DNA of 64,000 bases from NCBI GenBank assembly GCA_032718475.1, contig JAUCBJ010007122.1:22294-86293 (forward strand), written 5' to 3'. This DNA comes from Nemertoderma westbladi (lineage: Eukaryota; Xenacoelomorpha; Nemertodermatida; Nemertodermatidae). The notes beneath the pieces were generated by a model that saw nothing but the letters and a program-made list of their open reading frames with translations, was not told where the DNA came from and did no database searches. The translations under genes were made by a program, and so were the position numbers. This document shows, one piece after another, positions 36,726 to 47,300 of this stretch (positions are counted from its first letter, which is position 1; each line of letters opens with the position of its first letter).

Positions 36726-39700
36726 TTTTTTTTATTCCGATATGTATATTATAATTATCGCAAAAACGCACTAAATGATCAATAGCATATTGCTTGCAGT
36801 ACAGATGGTAACAACTCCATTACACAGTTACAATGAGCAATAATTATGTAATATACCATACCAGTCCCCGCATAATCGATCAAACACTCTAAGCAAAGCC
36901 CCCTGGTATCCCGGCGCCGTCCTCAAGCCCCAAACCGCTTCGCCATCTCACCCGCGACCCTCGCAGGCAATGGGAAGTGCCGCGGATTATCGCGAACGAT
37001 ATGCGTGCACGCACCCACCCCATTACCGAACTGTATGGTTTCCCCCAGTTGGTGTGTAGGCGGTCTGCGATGATTCGCAACAGCTTATTGGCCTGCGGTG
37101 CCAGTATGCCGTCGCATGAGGCGACGAAAGGGGAGAAATCACCTCGGCGGGCGGAAACTGCGGCTGTATATAAGCGTTTCTTCTCCTCTTCCGCTGACTC
37201 CAATACCGACCTCACGGAGCGCCCAGCATAAGACACGGCGTCAAGGTTAATTGTACGTATGTCAATCAACGCCTGTGTCTGGGTACTGAACGCTCCCCTA
37301 ATGCCGACATCGCATCGCAGACCAGCCCCGTCGCCATCCTCGTGCTGCTCGCGGACCACTGGCTCGAGCATAACGTTTCGCGGTCCGAATGCCAGGGCCG
37401 CGAGGTCACCGACTGCGTCGCGGAGCTCGTTGTGACGCTGAATCACTAGACCACCCTTCTTACAATTCAACCCGTGGTTGAGATCAAACCCAGCGCCACA
37501 ACCGTCGCATCTGCAAGGGACACCTACGAGGGGTCTACCATACCGAACAGCCACAGCGTCCCTAAACTCCCGGGGTGAGAGGTCAAACTGGTGTTCGGCT
37601 ACCGGAAGAGAGGATAGCCAGCCGCCGGTCCTGAACTCCGCCGCCCGTTGGACAGCGACACGCTGGTGCTCCGCCATTCCTTCCAACGCTTCCTCCTGCT
37701 GGGCTTTCTCCATACCCTGCCTCTCTTTCCGAGATGTCATGCGCGCTCCCTCCATGCACTTCAGGTGGGTGGCTAAGGAGAATGGCTCCTTCCCGGCGAT
37801 CGCGTTCACCAGCGACTGTGTCCCAAGTTCTGATACAGCAAAGTTGGTATCGGCCTCGTTAACCGGGTTCCGCAACCCCAGACCACCCATTCGCGGAGAC
37901 AGGGCAAACAACTTGAGTTCTGGTTGCGAAATTCGCCCATCGAAGACTGCCGGCAGGAACCTATCGCTGATCGCTTCCTCTAGCACATCGAACTGACTGC
38001 TGCAGTCTGGGACAACGCGTTGGAGGTATGCCCACTCCCGTTGGAGTGAGCAAACTACGGCTGAGAAAGCAGCGTGGGGTTGGGCCTCCGCCACCTCGGC
38101 CATCTTGTCTACTGAGGCTACCCAGGATGCGATTTTGGCGCCGACATACTTCACACACTCCGACTCGCTACCAATAAACCCGCCCAGAAATCGGTGTCCT
38201 GTAACGATGTTAATATTGTGCTCGGCGAATACACTTTGGGCTTCCTCCAGAAACTCCGGAGCCACAACGAGAAAGCTCTTGGCGGACTGAGGGTAATATC
38301 CGAGAGCAGGGCCCAGACGAAGTAAGTGCTCGTACCACTCGAGAATATCCTGGAGCTTTCCGGCACCTGAAGAGTCGTCAGCGAACCAACTTTGGCGAAC
38401 CTTAAGTGATGGCAACTCGTGGATTAAAGGGAGGATGCCTGAAGCGTAAAAAGGCATAGCTAAAGGATCTCCTTGTGTTACACCCTCTTCGCTGAACAGC
38501 ACAGCATCGGTTCCCTTTATTGTCAGAATGCTGTGTCCACGGTAACAGTTGAAGAGAAACATTGAACATCGAGGCCACAGCTGCCTGACGTTCCACAAGG
38601 CTGCGACTCGGTTCAGCGAATTGAAGGCATTAGCTGCATCAACCATAATAATGCCCCATCCATCCTCACTATGTTCGTCGAAGACCGAGCGCATTGAATG
38701 TACCCCGGCCTCCACACCTGCCATCACGCCCGCAGATAACTGCTCTGCGCCACACGTAGTGGTGACATCATCTCCAGTTGCTTCTGCCATTGATCTACCC
38801 AAGATTCGGCGGAGGCACTCCCCTATGCCTATGGGCCTAACCCCGGGGCACTTATCGAGGGCAATAAGTCTGCTAGCCATCAACGACCGAACTGATTCCC
38901 ATGGCACTACACTGTTAGCACGTGAACACGCAATAGAGGCAATAGATTCGCGTAAACGCTGGCTATGTGCCCCATACCGGATAAGGTAGTCCCGCCAGCG
39001 TGTTGAGTCGCTACCGGCTGGCCCACCACTCCCTTTCAGTCGCCGCGCTGTCGACTCTATGTGCGCGGCTGTGATCTCGACATCAACCCGAAGTGGCAAC
39101 TCATCATCACACACTAATAAGGCCTCGGCTTTGGGTGCAGCTGCTGCTGGATGCTTCTCGCTGAGAACATCAAGGACTCTCACCCGCTGTTGGTTTACTT
39201 CAATTTCCGATTCCGGATCTAGAACATTACCGGTCTCACGCCCCGTGACCCAGCGAACAGCACTCCTTACCTTCCCTTCCATCATGAGCCTAGAGAAAAT
39301 TCGAATGGTCTGTTCTTTTTCCTGCTGGTTCGACTTCGTGGTTGATCGCCTGTTGGAGCCAATTCGCAGTGAGCAGCGTTCAGCCTCGACGACCAACATC
39401 TCTACCTGGCTGGAGCGCCACATCCCCAACCTCCGGCTTATTAGCCGTCGTATGTCTGCGGCCTTGGTTACCTTCGGATCGCGGTGTAGGATGAGGGAGT
39501 CGGCTAGTAGTAGTCTCTCAGAGCGAGCGTTGGTCGCATTGTGGTTCAGACCGGAAACAAAGGCCTTGGCCTCTGCGTCCAAGAGCGAGACTACATCCCG
39601 CCCTATAGCGCCTCCGGGCAGTCGATATTTAGACCCTTTTAGTTGGGTTATCCGTCGCCATTGATCCATTAGCCCATCAGGTGGGGTCCCTTTGCCCACA

Positions 39701-40314
39701 AGTGTGGCGCCAAATGCTCTTAACATGAGTTCGTCTGGGTCCGCGTGGGGTCCATAATTCTGTGATGCAGTATTACATGGGGGCCAGGACTTAGATAGTG
39801 GGCTAGGAAAGGCGGCGCCTGTCGTGGGCGCTGTGGGCGAGGAGGCAACTGTCGGGGTCGCTGTAATCGAGACGGCGCCAGTTCGGGGCGCTGTAGACGA
39901 GGAGGCGCCTGTCGCGGGCACTGTAGACGAGGCGGCGGCTGTTGGGGGCGCTGTATCCGAGGCGGCGCCTGTCGGGGGCGCAGTAGACGAGGCGGCGCCT
40001 GTCGGGGGCGCTGTGGCCGAGGTGGCGCCCGCCGGTGGCACTGTAGACGTGGCGGCGCCTGTCGGGGGCGCTGTAGCCGAGGCGGCGCCTGTTGGGGGCG
40101 CGGTAGACGAGGCGGCGCCTGTCGGGGGCGCTGTAGCCGAGGCAGCGCCGGTCGGGGGCGCTGTAGACGAGGCTGCACTTGTTGGCGGCGCTGTAGACAG
40201 TTCGGCGCCATTCAACTCCTCTGTGGATCCCACGACCTCGGTCACCCCAGCATCAGGCGCCGTGATGTCGGGTTGATCGGCCCCGTTTGGACCGAGAGTA
40301 TAGTCTAGATCCGT
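36726..40314 (-). mobile_element. RLE-type non-LTR retrotransposon, 3.6 kb, 13-bp duplication
   Basis: TATTATGGTAATT flanks the insertion on both sides (36713-36725 and 40315-40327). Elsewhere the repeat reads TATTGTGGTAATT, so both flanks share the rarer A, as expected for a true duplication. On the minus strand the 3' end finishes in a short poly(A) (T run at 36726-36733 on plus) after a ~160-bp 3' UTR. The element carries one long frame and no AP endonuclease. Insertion is in the right arm of the foldback element, so it is younger than that element. Confidence 0.88.
36889..40314 (-). CDS. RT + CCHC + restriction-like endonuclease polyprotein
   Basis: The uninterrupted frame opens upstream in the 89-bp array (from 40482); element-derived residues begin near residue 57. 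Order: about ten copies of a 10-residue TAPPTGAAS-type repeat (40210-39810); an N-terminal domain; RT with RPIGIGECLRRILG, IIMVDAANAFNSL (motif A, near residue 612), EGVTQGDPLAMPFY (B) and SWFADDSSGAG (C, near residue 698); a thumb; a CCHC motif CDGCGAGFDLNHGLNC (near 992); RHNELRD; and LRCDVGIRG...ALIDIRTIN. CCHC-RHN-(P)D..D is the architecture of R2/NeSL/R4-type restriction-like endonucleases. The first ATG within the element is at 39726, after the Pro-rich repeats. Subclade not resolved. Confidence 0.85.
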   Translation of the reverse strand, partial: TDLDYTLGPNGADQPDITAPDAGVTEVVGSTEELNGAELSTAPPTSAASSTAPPTGAASATAPPTGAASSTAPPTGAASATAPPTGAATSTVPPAGATSATAPPTGAASSTAPPTGAASDTAPPTAAASSTVPATGASSSTAPRTGAVSITATPTVASSPTAPTTGAAFPSPLSKSWPPCNTASQNYGPHADPDELMLRAFGATLVGKGTPPDGLMDQWRRITQLKGSKYRLPGGAIGRDVVSLLDAEAKAFVSGLNHNATNARSERLLLADSLILHRDPKVTKAADIRRLISRRLGMWRSSQVEMLVVEAERCSLRIGSNRRSTTKSNQQEKEQTIRIFSRLMMEGKVRSAVRWVTGRETGNVLDPESEIEVNQQRVRVLDVLSEKHPAAAAPKAEALLVCDDELPLRVDVEITAAHIESTARRLKGSGGPAGSDSTRWRDYLIRYGAHSQRLRESIASIACSRANSVVPWESVRSLMASRLIALDKCPGVRPIGIGECLRRILGRSMAEATGDDVTTTCGAEQLSAGVMAGVEAGVHSMRSVFDEHSEDGWGIIMVDAANAFNSLNRVAALWNVRQLWPRCSMFLFNCYRGHSILTIKGTDAVLFSEEGVTQGDPLAMPFYASGILPLIHELPSLKVRQSWFADDSSGAGKLQDILEWYEHLLRLGPALGYYPQSAKSFLVVAPEFLEEAQSVFAEHNINIVTGHRFLGGFIGSESECVKYVGAKIASWVASVDKMAEVAEAQPHAAFSAVVCSLQREWAYLQRVVPDCSSQFDVLEEAISDRFLPAVFDGRISQPELKLFALSPRMGGLGLRNPVNEADTNFAVSELGTQSLVNAIAGKEPFSLATHLKCMEGARMTSRKERQGMEKAQQEEALEGMAEHQRVAVQRAAEFRTGGWLSSLPVAEHQFDLSPREFRDAVAVRYGRPLVGVPCRCDGCGAGFDLNHGLNCKKGGLVIQRHNELRDAVGDLAALAFGPRNVMLEPVVREQHEDGDGAGLRCDVGIRGAFSTQTQALIDIRTINLDAVSYAGRSVRSVLESAEEEKKRLYTAAVSARRGDFSPFVASCDGILAPQANKLLRIIADRLHTNWGKPYSSVMGWVRARISFAIIRGTSHCLRGSRVRWRSGLGLEDGAGIPGGFA

Positions 40315-41772
40315 TATTATGGTAATTAGATGCAGTGTAGTCATGTGGTAAATAGACACTTGCGTTCTGTATATTGTGGTAATTAGATGCCAATGTAAAA
40401 TAATATAGTGGTAATTAGATGCAGTGTAGTCTTGTGGTAAATATACACTTGAGTTCTGTATATTGTGGTAATTAGATGCCAATGTAAAATAATATTGTGG
40501 TAATTAGATGCAGTGTAGTCTTGTGGTAAATAGACACTTGAGTTCTGTATATTGTGGTAATTAGATGCCAATGTAAAATAATATTGTGGTAATTAGATGC
40601 AGTGTAGTCTTGTGGTAAATAGACACTTGAGTTCTGTATATTGTGGTATTTAGATGCCAATGTAAAATAATATTGTGGTAATTAGATGCAGTGTAGTCTT
40701 GTGGTAAATAGACACTTCTGTTCTGTATATTGTGGTAATTAGACGCCATTGTAAAATAATATTGTGGTAATTAGATGCAGTGTAGTCTTGTGGTAAATAG
40801 ACACTTGCGTTCTGTATATTGTGGTAATTAGATGCCAATGTAAAATAATATTGTGGTAATTAGATGCAGTGTAGTCTTGTGGTAAATAGACACTTGCGTT
40901 CTGTATATTGTGGTAATTAGATGCCAATGTAAAATAATATTGTGGTAATTAGATGCAGTGTAGTCTTGTGGTAAATAGACACTTGCGTTCTGTATATTGT
41001 GGTAATTAGATGCCAATGTAAAATAATATAGTGGTAATTAGATGCAGTGTAGTCTTGTGGTAAATATACACTTGAGTTCTGTATATTGTGGTAATTAGAT
41101 GCCAATGTAAAATAATATTGTGGTAATTAGATGCAGTGTAGTCTTGTGGTAAATAGACACTTGAGTTCTGTATATTGTGGTAATTAGATGCCAATGTAAA
41201 ATAATATTGTGGTAATTAGATGCAGTGTAGTCTTGTGGTAAATAGACACTTGAGTTCTGTATATTGTGGTAATTAGATGCCAATGTAAAATAATATTGTG
41301 GTAATTAGATGCAGTGTAGTCTTGTGGTAAATAGACACTTGAGTTCTGTATATTGTGGTAATTAGATGCCAATGTAAAATAATATTGTGGTAATTAGATG
41401 CAGTGTAGTCTTGTGGTAAATAGACACTTAAGTTTTGTATATTGTGGTAATTAGACGCCATTGTAAAATAATATTGTGGTAATTAGATGCAGTGAATTAG
41501 ATGCAGTGTAGTCTTGTGGTAAATAGACACTTGCGTTCTGTATATTGTGGTAATTAGATGCCAATGTAAAATAATATTGTGGTAATTAGATGCAGTGTAG
41601 TCTTGTGGTAAATAGACACTTGCATTCTGTATATTGTGGTAATTAGACGCCATTGTAAAATAATATTGTGGTAATTAGATGCCTCTATCGAATTGTTGGG
41701 GTAGATTGCGGTAGATTGTGGTAGGTTGGGGTAGATTGTGGTAGGTTGGGGTAGATTGTGGTAGGTTGGGGT
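40315..41772 (-). repeat. Right arm array (outer part), 89-bp and 20-bp units
   Basis: About fifteen 89-bp units, the outermost carrying a partial duplication (GTGAATTAGATGCAGTG near 41490). They are followed from about 41690 by the junction GCCTCTATCGAATTGTTGGG and four to five 20-bp units ending at the terminus. Mirror image of 34012-34672. Confidence 0.93.
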
Positions 41773-41849
41773 AATTAGTAGGACCGGTTTAAGATACCAG
41801 TCACAAAATATAAAATTGTACGATATTTACACATTTACAGTGTAAATAT

Positions 41850-42642
41850 TAGGGCTCGATCGGAGTTGGGATTTGGCCGGAGCCGGAGCCGGAGTTGGAC
41901 AATTTGGCCAGAGCCGGAGCAGGAGCCGGAGTTTTTCAAAAATTTCAAAAATTTAATTATTTATTAAAAAATAAATAAAGTATGGTTATCGTTCGCCAAT
42001 CGCCCATAATCAATCATACTGTAGGTCTTATTAATTTCATAATTTATAGATTTTCAATTTAAAATTTAAGTAGGCCTAACAGCCTAATTAATTTATCACA
42101 GACAGACGGCCTGACAGCCTGACGCTGACGGCTAAAAATTACCTACAGTCAGACAGTACCTAAGTCTAATTGTGGTAGAGGTGTTGGGTGTGCAGGTACT
42201 GTAGCTGTAGGTAGCCTACCGACCTACTGACCTACCGTACGTGTACCAGTACTGCAGTACAGTATGCCTGTATGCTGGCATGACAGCGACAGCAGTAAAT
42301 CATTCATCGACAGTGTACAATATGCAAATCGACAGTGTACAATCATAGCATTTACAATTTTTACAGTAGGGCCTATCTGTAATCTGGTAATAGTCTGCTA
42401 GTCAGCCAGCTGGCCAGTCACCAGTCTGCCAGTACCAGTACTGCAGTACAGTCAACAGTCAGTCAGTCATTGACTTTAAGTAAATACTGCAGTATTATGA
42501 TTGATTAAAAAAATGTATTTATTAAAAAATTTAGGGCCTATTAAAAAATTAACTCCGGCAATATTTTTTTACCGGTGCCGGAGCAGGAGCCGGAGGTGCC
42601 AAAATGGCCGGAGCCGGAGACCGGAGCTCCGATCGAGCCCTA
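41850..42642. mobile_element. Non-autonomous hAT transposon, 793 bp
   Basis: Terminal inverted repeats TAGGGCTCGATCGGAG (perfect for 16 bp) are followed by GGAGCCGGAGCCGG-type subterminal repeats on both sides. GTAAATAT duplicates exactly at 41842-41849 and 42643-42650. Eight-bp duplications and TAGGG/CAGGG ends are hAT hallmarks. The interior is AT-rich with CAGTAC/GTACTG-rich text and has no transposase frame. A related internal stretch lies at 47960-48150. Confidence 0.92.
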
Positions 42643-42691
42643 GTAAATATCCTACTATTGTAGTAACAGAGTAAAGTAAGTCGCAACCAAC

Positions 42692-42880
42692 CTTTTGTCG
42701 AACCAAGGCAACAGTAACAATATCTAATGGCGGAATCAAAATAGTTAATCCACATAAGAGGCATGAGTCGCCAACAGCTTCAGCATTCTTACCATGTATA
42801 TAGCATGGTATAAAATATGTAAGGAGGCAGGCCATGCAATTATCGAAACAACCAAAAAGACCGCTGTTCCATTCCCCCAT
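42692..42880 (-). CDS. PLAC8/cornifelin-family protein, one exon
   Basis: Starting at ATG 42880, 63 codons give MGEWNSGLFGCFDNCMACLL, then TYFIPCYIHGKNAEAVGDSC and LLCGLTILIPPLDIV. This is the Cys-rich PLAC8 core: W-x-GLF-x-C, D-x-C, the usual FCPC here as FIPC, GKNAE and GxSC. After AAG the minus strand reads GTTGGT, a usable splice donor, and the following codons lose family similarity, so the exon ends at 42692. The expected second half of the domain was not found downstream (the next 8.8 kb are transposons). PLAC8 proteins are small Cys-rich proteins, several membrane-associated; the exact role here cannot be inferred. Met at 42880 could be the start or internal to a larger exon. Confidence 0.72.
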
Positions 42881-43053
42881 GATTATAATCCTTCTCGTTG
42901 GTACCGGTTACTGGGTTATTCAATTACACAGAATTAATATAATTGTTTAATTGATCAGTTGATTGATTTTCCTAGGGATTTCCCTACTACACTACTATTA
43001 CTTTATTGGGCCTACTCCTGTGTACTGCTCTGCTGCTGTAGGCCTACTCCGTT

Positions 43054-43110
43054 ATGGCTGAATTGAATTGCATCGAGACTGAGGACCGCGATATTGAGTT
43101 TGCGCTACCG
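43054..43110 (+). CDS. Possible first exon (19 codons) with consensus donor
   Basis: ATG at 43054 opens MAELNCIETEDRDIEFALP, followed at once by GTATGT, a consensus splice donor. It is divergent from the PLAC8-like exon, 173 bp away, which would suit a shared promoter. No second exon is identifiable and such strings arise by chance. Confidence 0.2.
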
Positions 43111-44044
43111 GTATGTGCGGTATGAATTGTAATAAACACTCCACATGACATTCTGACATTACCGGTACTACGTACTAGGCCTACACGACAAGTAAAAATT
43201 AACTGAGTACTGCAGTACAGTCAGACAGTATGCTGGCATGTCAGCAGTAATGGTAGGCATTGATTGATTGATTGATTGAATTTTTTCCCATATAAAAATA
43301 CATACTGCACAATACTGAAATAATATATATAAATCACAATTTACCGGAAATTTATTTTACATTGTTTTATGTAAATTATGTAAATTAATGGATGGTAATA
43401 CATGTTTGAAATTATATAATAAAATTGTCTTGCCTAGGTAACATAAATGGTCTAACTCTGTACATACATTAAACTTGAAATAAAATAAAATTTACAGTTT
43501 AAAATATATCTGTTACGTAGCTACAGTTTAAAAAGTAGTATCACATACATCTGTACATACAATGAAATTTATTTAACAAGGTACAATAAAATTTATTTAA
43601 CAAGGTACAATAAAATACGAACACGTAATTTAAAACTTATCACATATTATGTATAGTAAAATTAACTCGGAGTATCAGTACGTAACTACAGTTTAAAAAG
43701 TAGTATCACATACATACAATGAAATTTATTTAACAAGGTACAATAAAATTTATTTAACAAGGTACAATAAAATAGGAACAGGTAGTTTAAAACTTATCAC
43801 ATGTACAGTAAAATTAACTCGGAGTCTCAGTATAATTTTATACAATAAAACAAGGTATACAAAATAAAACAAGGTAGACAAAATAAAACAAGGTAGACAT
43901 CAATAAAACAAGGTATACAAAATAAAACAAGGCAGACAAAATAAAACAAGGTAGACATCAATAAAACAAGATAGACAAAAATAAAACAAGTAGAACCTTA
44001 AAATAAAAAACAAGTAGAAAATGTGCAATATTAGATTAAAATGG
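43111..44044. repeat. AT-rich spacer with tandem duplications
   Basis: A ~170-bp tandem duplication spans about 43516-43835 (ACAGTTTAAAAAGTAGTATC and ACAAGGTACAATAAAAT marks in both copies). A run of ~21-bp AAAATAAAACAAGGTAGACA units follows (43838-43995). No gene. Confidence 0.7.
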
Positions 44045-44100
44045 AGGGATAGTCTTATGAGGCTTCACCTCGTTTCCATAAGGGTCCCTGTGCTCTATGC
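44045..44100 (-). other. LINE 3' hairpin fragment
   Basis: On the minus strand, AGGGACCCTTATGGAAACGA followed by GGTGAAGCCTC and CATAAGACTATCCCT reproduces the conserved LINE 3' hairpin with a GAGG/CCTC inner stem. No RT text adjoins, so it is a 3'-end relic. Confidence 0.6.
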
Positions 44101-44356
44101 GGCAGACAATATTATTTGCACCAAAATTGTAATGAAAATGGAATGGCGCCAATGAAATGCTAAAAGTAACTGAAAAATACAATAAAAAATAGCAATAAAT
44201 GCAATAATAAAAACACTGTAATAGGCCTATATAAAATATAGCCTATAAAATAAATAATTATGAAGTTCAATAAAATACAATGTTTGTTATGTTAATTAAG
44301 TGGTGGGTCATGTGCGCCAGAGTAGATATGGGTGATGGGCCTCATATCTGACTCCA

Positions 44357-47300
44357 TTGCGACACCCACCCTGTGGAATGGCAAACCAGGGTGCGGTATT
44401 TGCCCCGAGAGCTGACTCGGCAAAAAAGCACCCCCCAACCCCCACTATGGATTACATTAGCAATGCGGAGGTCCGGCCACTAGAGGCCAGTGGAATTACC
44501 GGACACAATCGGCCTCACAGGCGTCAGTTAACTCCTGACCGGCTGCCTGTCTCACCCCCTACTGGAGAGAGAGCAGCCAACAATTCTTTGAGTCCCTTTC
44601 CTGATGACCTTTCTGGCCCAAACCCTGGGTCACCAGGGAGGCCAGATTGTGATGGGGAGAGGGATTCTGGAGTTGGAGGCTACTCTCATGTTCCACCCCG
44701 ACCAACAAAGCCATTGGTGAATCTGAGGCAAGTTACTAGACTAGCCTCAGTAAACACCCTAACACTCGGGTCCCCAATGCGACAAGGTGAGCTGACTGCC
44801 TTGGCAGATAAGCTTTCTCTTAGCGCAGTGGGTGTTCAAGAGCACCGAATGCAGACTGGACAGACTGATGAGGTTCTGATTAAGGACATGGGGGGCGGTT
44901 GGCGACTCGCCCTCGCGTCAGCAGATGATAGTGGCAATGGTGGAATTGGTCTATTGATGAATCCAACTGCACATGCAGCATTGGACAAAATAGACCAAAT
45001 CTCTAACCGCATCATCCGTTGCCACTTCTCATGTTCTGGAAGACTGGCTAAGAAGTTTCCTAAGGTGGTTCTGATTGTGTGCTACTCTCCAACTAGTGTT
45101 GCCCCTGTAGAGGAGGTGGAAAATTTCTACCACAATCTACAAGCAGCTACTGATGGAGTGGATCAGCATGCATTCTTAACATTCCTGGGAGACTTTAATG
45201 CAAGTCTGCATCAATCACCTACATCGCCCTGGGTCTATAGCAATAGTGTTAACCGAAATTCTGTCCATCTTCAGGATTTTATCTCTGGAAATGGATTGTT
45301 TTCGGCTGGAACCCAGTTCAAGAAGCGAACTGGAAAGCTATGGACTCATAGTGGACCCAGTGGTCACAAGTCCCAGATAGACCATATTCTGTTTCGTAGG
45401 AAATACAGGAGCTCTATACAAGACTGTAATGCATTTACACTTCGACCCTTCTCCAGTGATCACCGCCTTATTGTGGCCAAGGTAAGACTTAGTCTGCGTG
45501 CTAGCAGAACAACGAAATCTGCCTTGCCGCGGCATGACTGGTCCTCTCTGTTGCAACAGCCAAGTGTGAGATCCAGCTTCACACTACAGCTGAGCAACAG
45601 GTATGAGGCTCTTGCCTCTGAGGCGGCAGATCACTGTGAGGGCTATACTGCCTTTACAGAAGCAGTTAAGTTAGCAGCTGCAGAAACAGTTCCTGTATAC
45701 CCTCGAAACAGGAAAAGGGCCCCCTGGACTGACAACAAAATTCAGAAGTGCCGAAATGACCTTCATAAGGCGCAGAAAGAGTCCCGACTCAAACAGACTA
45801 CAGCGGCCAAGAATGCAGTTAAGGCTGCATCTAGGTCCCTGAACAGGCAGTACTCTGTTAATCTACAGGAGCTAATAAACCAACAGGTTGATGCCATCAA
45901 TGATGCTGACGACAGCAGGCAATCATCCCAGGCATGGAAATCAATCAATCTGCTTACTGGGCGGAAAAGCCAACCAACCACCAAGGTTAAGGCTGAATCA
46001 CCAGCCGATCGCCTCAATGGTTGGAAAGCCCACTTTGAAAAGCTCCTCAATAATGACAGGGTATTGCCTGATAACTTTATAGAAGTAAAAGTGTCTGAGT
46101 CTGTACTCCCAGATATTCCCATTGGCGATATCTCCTTTGCAGAAGTGAAGGCTGCTGCAAAGAGCATTAAGACCAATCGTGCCAGTGGAGTAGATGGTGT
46201 TCCCCCTGAGGTCTTTAAAATACCTGAGTGTTTAAAGCTCATCTATCCCATCATAGTAGACATGTACCGAACAACAAGAGTCCCACAAGAAATGAAAACA
46301 AATAAGTTGGTGCCAGTTCCCAAGAAGGGCAACCTAACACTCTATGGTTCTTTTCGGGGAATCTCATTGATCTCGATTGCTGCAAAGCTATACAATAGGA
46401 TTCTATTAAATCGCATCAGGGATCCCATTGAGAGACTGCTCCGTGGAAATCAGAATGGGTTCCGTAAAGGTCGTGGGACCATGGAGCCCATTTTGGCACT
46501 TAGAAGGATAATTGAAGAATTATCAAAAAAGAAAGACAGGCATCTGGCTGTTATCTTTGTTGACTTCTTCAAGGCCTTTGATTCAGTCTCTCGCTCACGT
46601 ATGTTCAGCATACTTTCATTATATGGGATTCCTGATGAAATTATTGCAGCAATCAGATCAGTATACGATGGTTCGACAACATTTGTGTCTACTGTTGACG
46701 GTGACACAGAACCATTTGAAGTGTTATGGGGCGTCCTCCAAGGAGACACACTTGCACCATTCTTGTTCATTATTGTGGTTGACTATGTTCTACGCATGTC
46801 CTTAGATCATCATAATGATGATGGGGTGATGATAACTCCACCTACTGGCTCCAGAAGTCGAGGAAATCCTGCCAAGTACCTAACTGATCTAGACTTTGCT
46901 GATGACTTAGGAGTACTCTCAGAATCATTAGAGGGAGCCCAACGGCTCCTCAGCTCATTAGAACATGCTGCTTCTAGTGTTGGTCTTTTTATTAACTCCA
47001 GAAAGACCAAAATTCTGACTGTTAACTTTGAAAGTCCTCAGCAAGTCTCTGATCGGATGAGCATAAGCTCAAAGGATGGTATGCTTGAGCATGTGGACGA
47101 CTTCTGTTACCTGGGATCATGGATCCGGAAGTCAGGTGAGGACCTTCGAATACGTAAGGGAAAGGCATGGACAGCCTTGAATAGGCTTTCCAGGATTTGG
47201 AAATCACCGAGAATTAATCGGAAACTTAAGGTCCGATTATTTAGAGCAGCAGTAGTTCCAGTACTCCTCTACGGGAGTCCATGCTGGGCTCTAACTGCTG

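Larger units (their letters stand above)
33998..41786. mobile_element. Foldback-type transposon, 7.8 kb, 9-bp target duplication
   Basis: GTTTAAGAT flanks the element exactly in direct orientation (33989-33997 and 41787-41795). Inside, the ends are inverted: GGTCCTACTAATTA near the left end and its complement near the right (first base mismatched), then 20-bp CCCAACCTACCACAATCTAC units, the CAATTCGATAGAGGCAT junction, and arrays of an 89-bp unit in opposite orientations in the two arms. Repeat-built inverted arms with a 9-bp duplication are the signature of Drosophila FB elements, which belong with Mutator-type transposons. Arms are unequal (0.66 kb left, about 2.2 kb right without the nested retroelement). 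I found no transposase, so it is probably non-autonomous. Confidence 0.85.

Noticed and set aside
39720-40276. Plus-strand and alternative-frame ORFs through the GC-rich repeat
   Set aside because: Shadows of the RLE element's Pro-rich repeat; no independent evidence.
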